Below, one piece after another: positions 6,127-8,520 of a stretch of DNA of 8,520 bases. The DNA is from Oscillospiraceae bacterium (lineage in GTDB: Bacteria > Bacillota > Clostridia > Oscillospirales > Ruminococcaceae). The stretch spans positions 1 through 8,520 of the forward strand of contig JARBTU010000076.1 in NCBI GenBank assembly GCA_029240015.1. The letters run 5' to 3'. A program made the position numbers and the translations under genes. A model generated the notes under the pieces. The model was not told the DNA's origin, searched no databases, and saw only the letters and a program-made list of their open reading frames with translations. The number at the start of each line of letters is the position of its first letter. Positions within the stretch are counted from its first letter, which is position 1.

Positions 6127-7569
6127 TTAAACATGAATGATTGCTCTCCATTGGCGCAAGAAATTTACAAAACTCGTTCGGAGTCTTTTTACTTGTTGGT
6201 ACAAGTAATTAGCCAAATTCGTGTGAATTTTTCTTGTCCATATAGGTGTTGCTGCCGAGTAAGCCGGATAGAGGCTTTGCGCATCCGCCGACAGCGTATC
6301 GGTTCCATTCAGACAGTTTGAGTAAACCTCAACCTTTATTCCGGTCTGTTCGGAAACCAAGTCGAAGAAGTGTTCTATCACATCGGATTCAGCGATGTTA
6401 CTTGAAAAAGAGATATTCAACTTCCCGCCGACAGAACAAATACCGCAGTTGATAGAAGCAGCCCTTTTGTGAGAGGCCATCGCCTCTATCATGTCAACAT
6501 ACTGCTCCATTGACTTGGGCAGCTTGATATTTCCGAGGTTGGTCAGGACTGCAGTTGTCATACTTTCCGACTGCTTTGATACATAATTGATTATCGTCTT
6601 TTTGATCAACCACGGAATAACCCGGCTGGCGAGCATTTTTTCATATCCGACATATGTTGCCATAATGGACGAAAAATTCTCCTTTGTTATAGAAGTTTTC
6701 ATTTGAGTTGTTACAGATCCCACCAGTTCATCAAAGGTTTGCTCGGAGGCTGCCGGAATATCTACACTGATTTGAGAAATAAAGTTTCTCAGTGTTTTTG
6801 ACGGGAACAGCCCTCTAAGATTAACTGGTATCGAAATACGAATCGGGTGATGGCTTTGACCCTGCTGAGAATCGGATGAAGAAATCGCTTGTACGAATAC
6901 TGCCGCCAAATATCCCGTTATGGTAGTTTCCTGCTGGCGAACGTAATTACCCAAAGGCAAAGCCGGAATAACACCGTGAACAATATTCGTCCTGCGCTCC
7001 TCAAGAACCGTTCCTCGGATAGCGCGGGCTTTTTTTGCTTCAAATTTTGACTTAATGACATCTCTTTGGTAGTACCGTAAGCACCCGTCCTCCTCTTCCT
7101 CATGGTCCTGAGCGCTTCCAGGCAGTAGAATCATTCCTTCATCTTGAATATCTTTTCCTATTACGAGCAAATATTGGTAAACCAATGATTTTAAGAATTC
7201 TATTGCGCCCTTTCCGTCTGCAAGTGCGTGGAAGCATTCCAGCGTAATCCGGCGCCCAAAATACAGAACTCTAAACAAATATTCATTGTTTTCTTTGGCT
7301 CCCATAATCGGCGCACAGGGATAGGTTGATTCTTCCTGCACCACCAGCGGATTATTGTTTTCATAAAGATAGGCCCAAAACAATCCTTTCCTCAATTTTA
7401 CCGCCATTGTAGGAAAGCGTTTAATCGTTATTTCAGCAGCTTGCCCAAGTGCGCTTGGGTCAACATTTTCAGTCAGTATTGCCGCAAGGCGGAAAACACA
7501 AGTGTTAGCCTTCTTCGTCACCGCAGAGTAGAGCTTTCCTGTATTATCAAGTTTATACCATCTTTTCAT
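6127..7569 (-). CDS. Condensation-fold acyltransferase (alcohol acetyltransferase/PapA-like)
   Basis: A 480-residue soluble-looking protein beginning MKRWYKLDNTGKLYSAVTKK. The active-site motif HxxxDG is present as His114-Ala-Leu-Ala-Asp118-Gly119 (CFHALADGKGAIEFL), the signature of the chloramphenicol-acetyltransferase/condensation-domain superfamily that includes alcohol acetyltransferases and mycobacterial PapA enzymes. Other family-like stretches are IRISIPVNLRGLFPSKTLRNF and TAVLTNLGNIKLP. Such enzymes move an acyl group from CoA or a carrier protein onto a hydroxyl. Its position as first gene before two glycolipid glycosyltransferases suggests that it acylates a lipid or sugar hydroxyl; that is inference. 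The frame extends upstream to 7665, but the ATG at 7567-7569 has GGAG 9 bases before it, and the extension overlaps a promoter block conserved elsewhere. About 60 C-terminal residues, basic and tryptophan-containing, look less family-like. Confidence 0.78.
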   Translation of the reverse strand: MKRWYKLDNTGKLYSAVTKKANTCVFRLAAILTENVDPSALGQAAEITIKRFPTMAVKLRKGLFWAYLYENNNPLVVQEESTYPCAPIMGAKENNEYLFRVLYFGRRITLECFHALADGKGAIEFLKSLVYQYLLVIGKDIQDEGMILLPGSAQDHEEEEDGCLRYYQRDVIKSKFEAKKARAIRGTVLEERRTNIVHGVIPALPLGNYVRQQETTITGYLAAVFVQAISSSDSQQGQSHHPIRISIPVNLRGLFPSKTLRNFISQISVDIPAASEQTFDELVGSVTTQMKTSITKENFSSIMATYVGYEKMLASRVIPWLIKKTIINYVSKQSESMTTAVLTNLGNIKLPKSMEQYVDMIEAMASHKRAASINCGICSVGGKLNISFSSNIAESDVIEHFFDLVSEQTGIKVEVYSNCLNGTDTLSADAQSLYPAYSAATPIWTRKIHTNLANYLYQQVKRLRTSFVNFLRQWRAIIHV

Positions 7570-7609
7570 TCCAACCATCTCCATGATATTATTTACAAAG
7601 CGGAATCGC

Positions 7610-7663
7610 TGTTTCCATTGTTGTAAACCCATCATACTGGCGCTGTATAAACTGAATTTAAAC
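7610..7663 (-). promoter_or_regulatory. Promoter/operator block, copy A (upstream of the glycolipid operon)
   Basis: The minus strand begins GTTTAAATTCAGTTTATAC, with GTTTA at 7659-7663 and again 11 bases on (7648-7652), then TATGAT (7631-7636) as a likely -10, and another GTTTA at 7624-7628. It matches 2472-2525 at 47 of 54 positions. TTTAAA-N5-TTTATA resembles the spaced hexamers bound by PhoP/OmpR-type activators. The operon start codon is about 60 bases beyond the -10. Confidence 0.62.
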
Positions 7664-7666
7664 AAA

Positions 7667-7716
7667 AAAGAAAAAGAACAATTTTACCGCGAAAGGTAAA
7701 ATTGTTCTTTTTCTTT
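7667..7716. terminator. Perfect 22-bp hairpin between the kinase gene and the glycolipid operon
   Basis: Bases 7667-7688 are the exact reverse complement of 7695-7716, with loop GCGAAA. The stem core AAAAAGAACAATTTTACC is the same as in the hairpin at 3143-3183. It would end transcription from the histidine kinase gene and, through the T-run on the other strand, could also act the other way. It is only a few bases upstream of the operon's promoter block, which isolates the operon from readthrough. Confidence 0.78.
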
Positions 7717-7733
7717 GCTTAAGCATGAAATAA

Positions 7734-7753
7734 CCCTTCGGCTATGCCGTGGG
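7734..7753. other. Small GC-rich hairpin downstream of the kinase gene
   Basis: CCC-TT-CGGC-TAT-GCCG-T-GGG can fold into a short stem with a small internal loop. It lies in the 168-base gap between the kinase stop and the 22-bp hairpin. No proper T-tract follows, so it may be a weak additional terminator or an RNA-stabilising structure. The rest of this gap holds no recognisable gene. Confidence 0.3.
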
Positions 7754-7884
7754 AGTGAGATGTTTTAGGTTCATGCAATTAGTGGACGCTGTTGCTCAAA
7801 TAGAGGAAATAACCAAATGGTTGCTGAAAAGCAAATAGCAAATATACTATCCCATTCACAGAGACTGAAATAACAAGACATGCA

Positions 7885-8520
7885 CTACATGGGTAGAGAT
7901 ACTGTAAACACTGTTCCCGACCCCAGCTCACTTTGCACCGTGATTTTGCCGCCGTGTGTTTCCACAATCTTCTTAACGATGGCAAGCCCCAGCCCGCTTC
8001 CTTTTTTCGCACGTTCTCTTGATTTGTCCGCTTTATAAAACCGCTCAAAAATATGTTCCTGCGCTTCCTCGTCAATCCCTATGCCGGTGTCGGTTATTTT
8101 GCACTCCACCGCATTTCCGCACCTGTGTACCTCCACCTGTATGCTGCCACCCTCAGGTGTAAACTTAATACTGTTATGAATGAGATTTACCCACACTTGA
8201 CTCATCAAATCTTCATCTGCCGTAATGGTTATACTGTCAAGAAAGGCATCCATAGTAATCTTTTTTTCGCTCCATTGCGGTTCACAGCTTAGAATTAAAG
8301 CCCGAAGCTGTTTATCCAGCCGGTATGGCTTCGGCTCAAATTTTACGCTGTCAGCTTCCAGCGCAGCAAGCTTCAGCAAGTTTTCACTCAATCTAGACAG
8401 CCTTACTGTTTCCGTTTCAATAATGCTCAGGAAATGCTCTCGTTCTTCGGCCGTTAATTCATCGCTTTGCAGGATATAGGTAAACCCTTTAATAGAAGCA
8501 AGGGGGGACTGAATTTCGTG
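7885..8520 (-). CDS. Sensor histidine kinase, catalytic part (5' end outside window)
   Basis: The last 211 residues of a two-component histidine kinase, open to the right edge. The first visible codon is the phospho-accepting His of the H-box HEIQSPLASIKGF. A dimerisation helix follows (ETVRLSRLSENLLKLAALE, 37-55), then the N-box with Asn112/Asn116 in NLIHNSIKFTPEGG, the G1 box DTGIGID (144-150), the F-box FERFYKADKS, the G2 box GSGLGLAIVKKIVETHGG (174-191) and the usual end GSGTVFTVSLP. All ATP-binding motifs are intact. Gln4 replaces the more common Lys/Arg of HELKTPL, which is tolerated in the family. The sensing domain and probably a paired response regulator lie beyond the window. The kinase is separated from the downstream glycolipid operon by a strong hairpin, so it is probably a separate transcript, but its regulator could act on that operon's promoter. 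Confidence 0.93.
   Translation of the reverse strand, partial: HEIQSPLASIKGFTYILQSDELTAEEREHFLSIIETETVRLSRLSENLLKLAALEADSVKFEPKPYRLDKQLRALILSCEPQWSEKKITMDAFLDSITITADEDLMSQVWVNLIHNSIKFTPEGGSIQVEVHRCGNAVECKITDTGIGIDEEAQEHIFERFYKADKSRERAKKGSGLGLAIVKKIVETHGGKITVQSELGSGTVFTVSLPM

Noticed and set aside
7570..7665. Upstream 32-codon extension of the acyltransferase frame (start at 7665).
   Set aside because: It overlaps a promoter block conserved at 2472-2525, has no ribosome site, and the ATG at 7569 has GGAG at proper spacing.
7779..8075. 98-codon minus-strand frame overlapping the kinase 3' end, with a hydrophobic tail.
   Set aside because: It is mostly an out-of-frame shadow of the kinase catalytic domain; the 36-codon frame after the kinase stop also lacks a ribosome site.

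Overview
The window looks like part of a chromosome from an anaerobic low-GC Firmicute (Clostridia-like). The reasons are AT-rich intergenic DNA, strong AGGAGG-type ribosome sites, a DUF2785 gene, LafA/LafB-type glycolipid glycosyltransferases, an OmpR/VanR-type two-component system, and remnants of a bacteriocin-immunity-like ABC transporter. No species can be named from the sequence alone.

Left part (1-3225) is a decayed accessory region. It holds the 5' end of a DUF2785 gene (minus, TTG start) and a short broken reading frame. Next is the wreck of a divergent regulator/transporter locus: a response regulator with a poly-A frameshift and a large internal deletion (minus), facing an ABC ATPase cut off after about 106 residues and an ABC-2 permease fragment with an in-frame TAG (plus). 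The regulatory DNA between them still carries three helically phased copies of AAAAGT(A/T)AGG. After this come one intact-looking gene for a 277-residue membrane-anchored protein (minus), a second ABC ATPase fragment with a ruined Walker A, and the first ~21 residues of an XRE-type regulator of the kind found on conjugative elements.

Right part (3226-7663) is an intact four-gene operon on the minus strand. In transcription order it encodes a condensation-fold acyltransferase (HxxxDG), a LafA-like monoglycosyl-diacylglycerol synthase, a LafB/BgsA-like second glycosyltransferase, and a TVP38/TMEM64 (DedA-superfamily) membrane protein. The last three genes overlap each other, so they are probably translationally coupled. 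The simplest reading is a glycolipid module: two sugars are added to diacylglycerol, an acyl group may be transferred, and the membrane protein may help move lipid or maintain the bilayer. Upstream (7885-8520) is the catalytic part of a sensor histidine kinase, cut by the window edge exactly at its phospho-accepting His.

The main non-coding signal is repetition of regulatory modules. A 54-bp promoter-like block (87% identical, with GTTTA direct repeats 11 bp apart next to a TATGAT -10) precedes both the glycolipid operon and the distant 277-residue protein gene, which suggests one regulon. A near-identical long hairpin plus a ~15-30 bp copy of the kinase gene's 3' end occurs at both ends of the operon, which suggests the operon was inserted or rearranged through duplicated terminator sequences.
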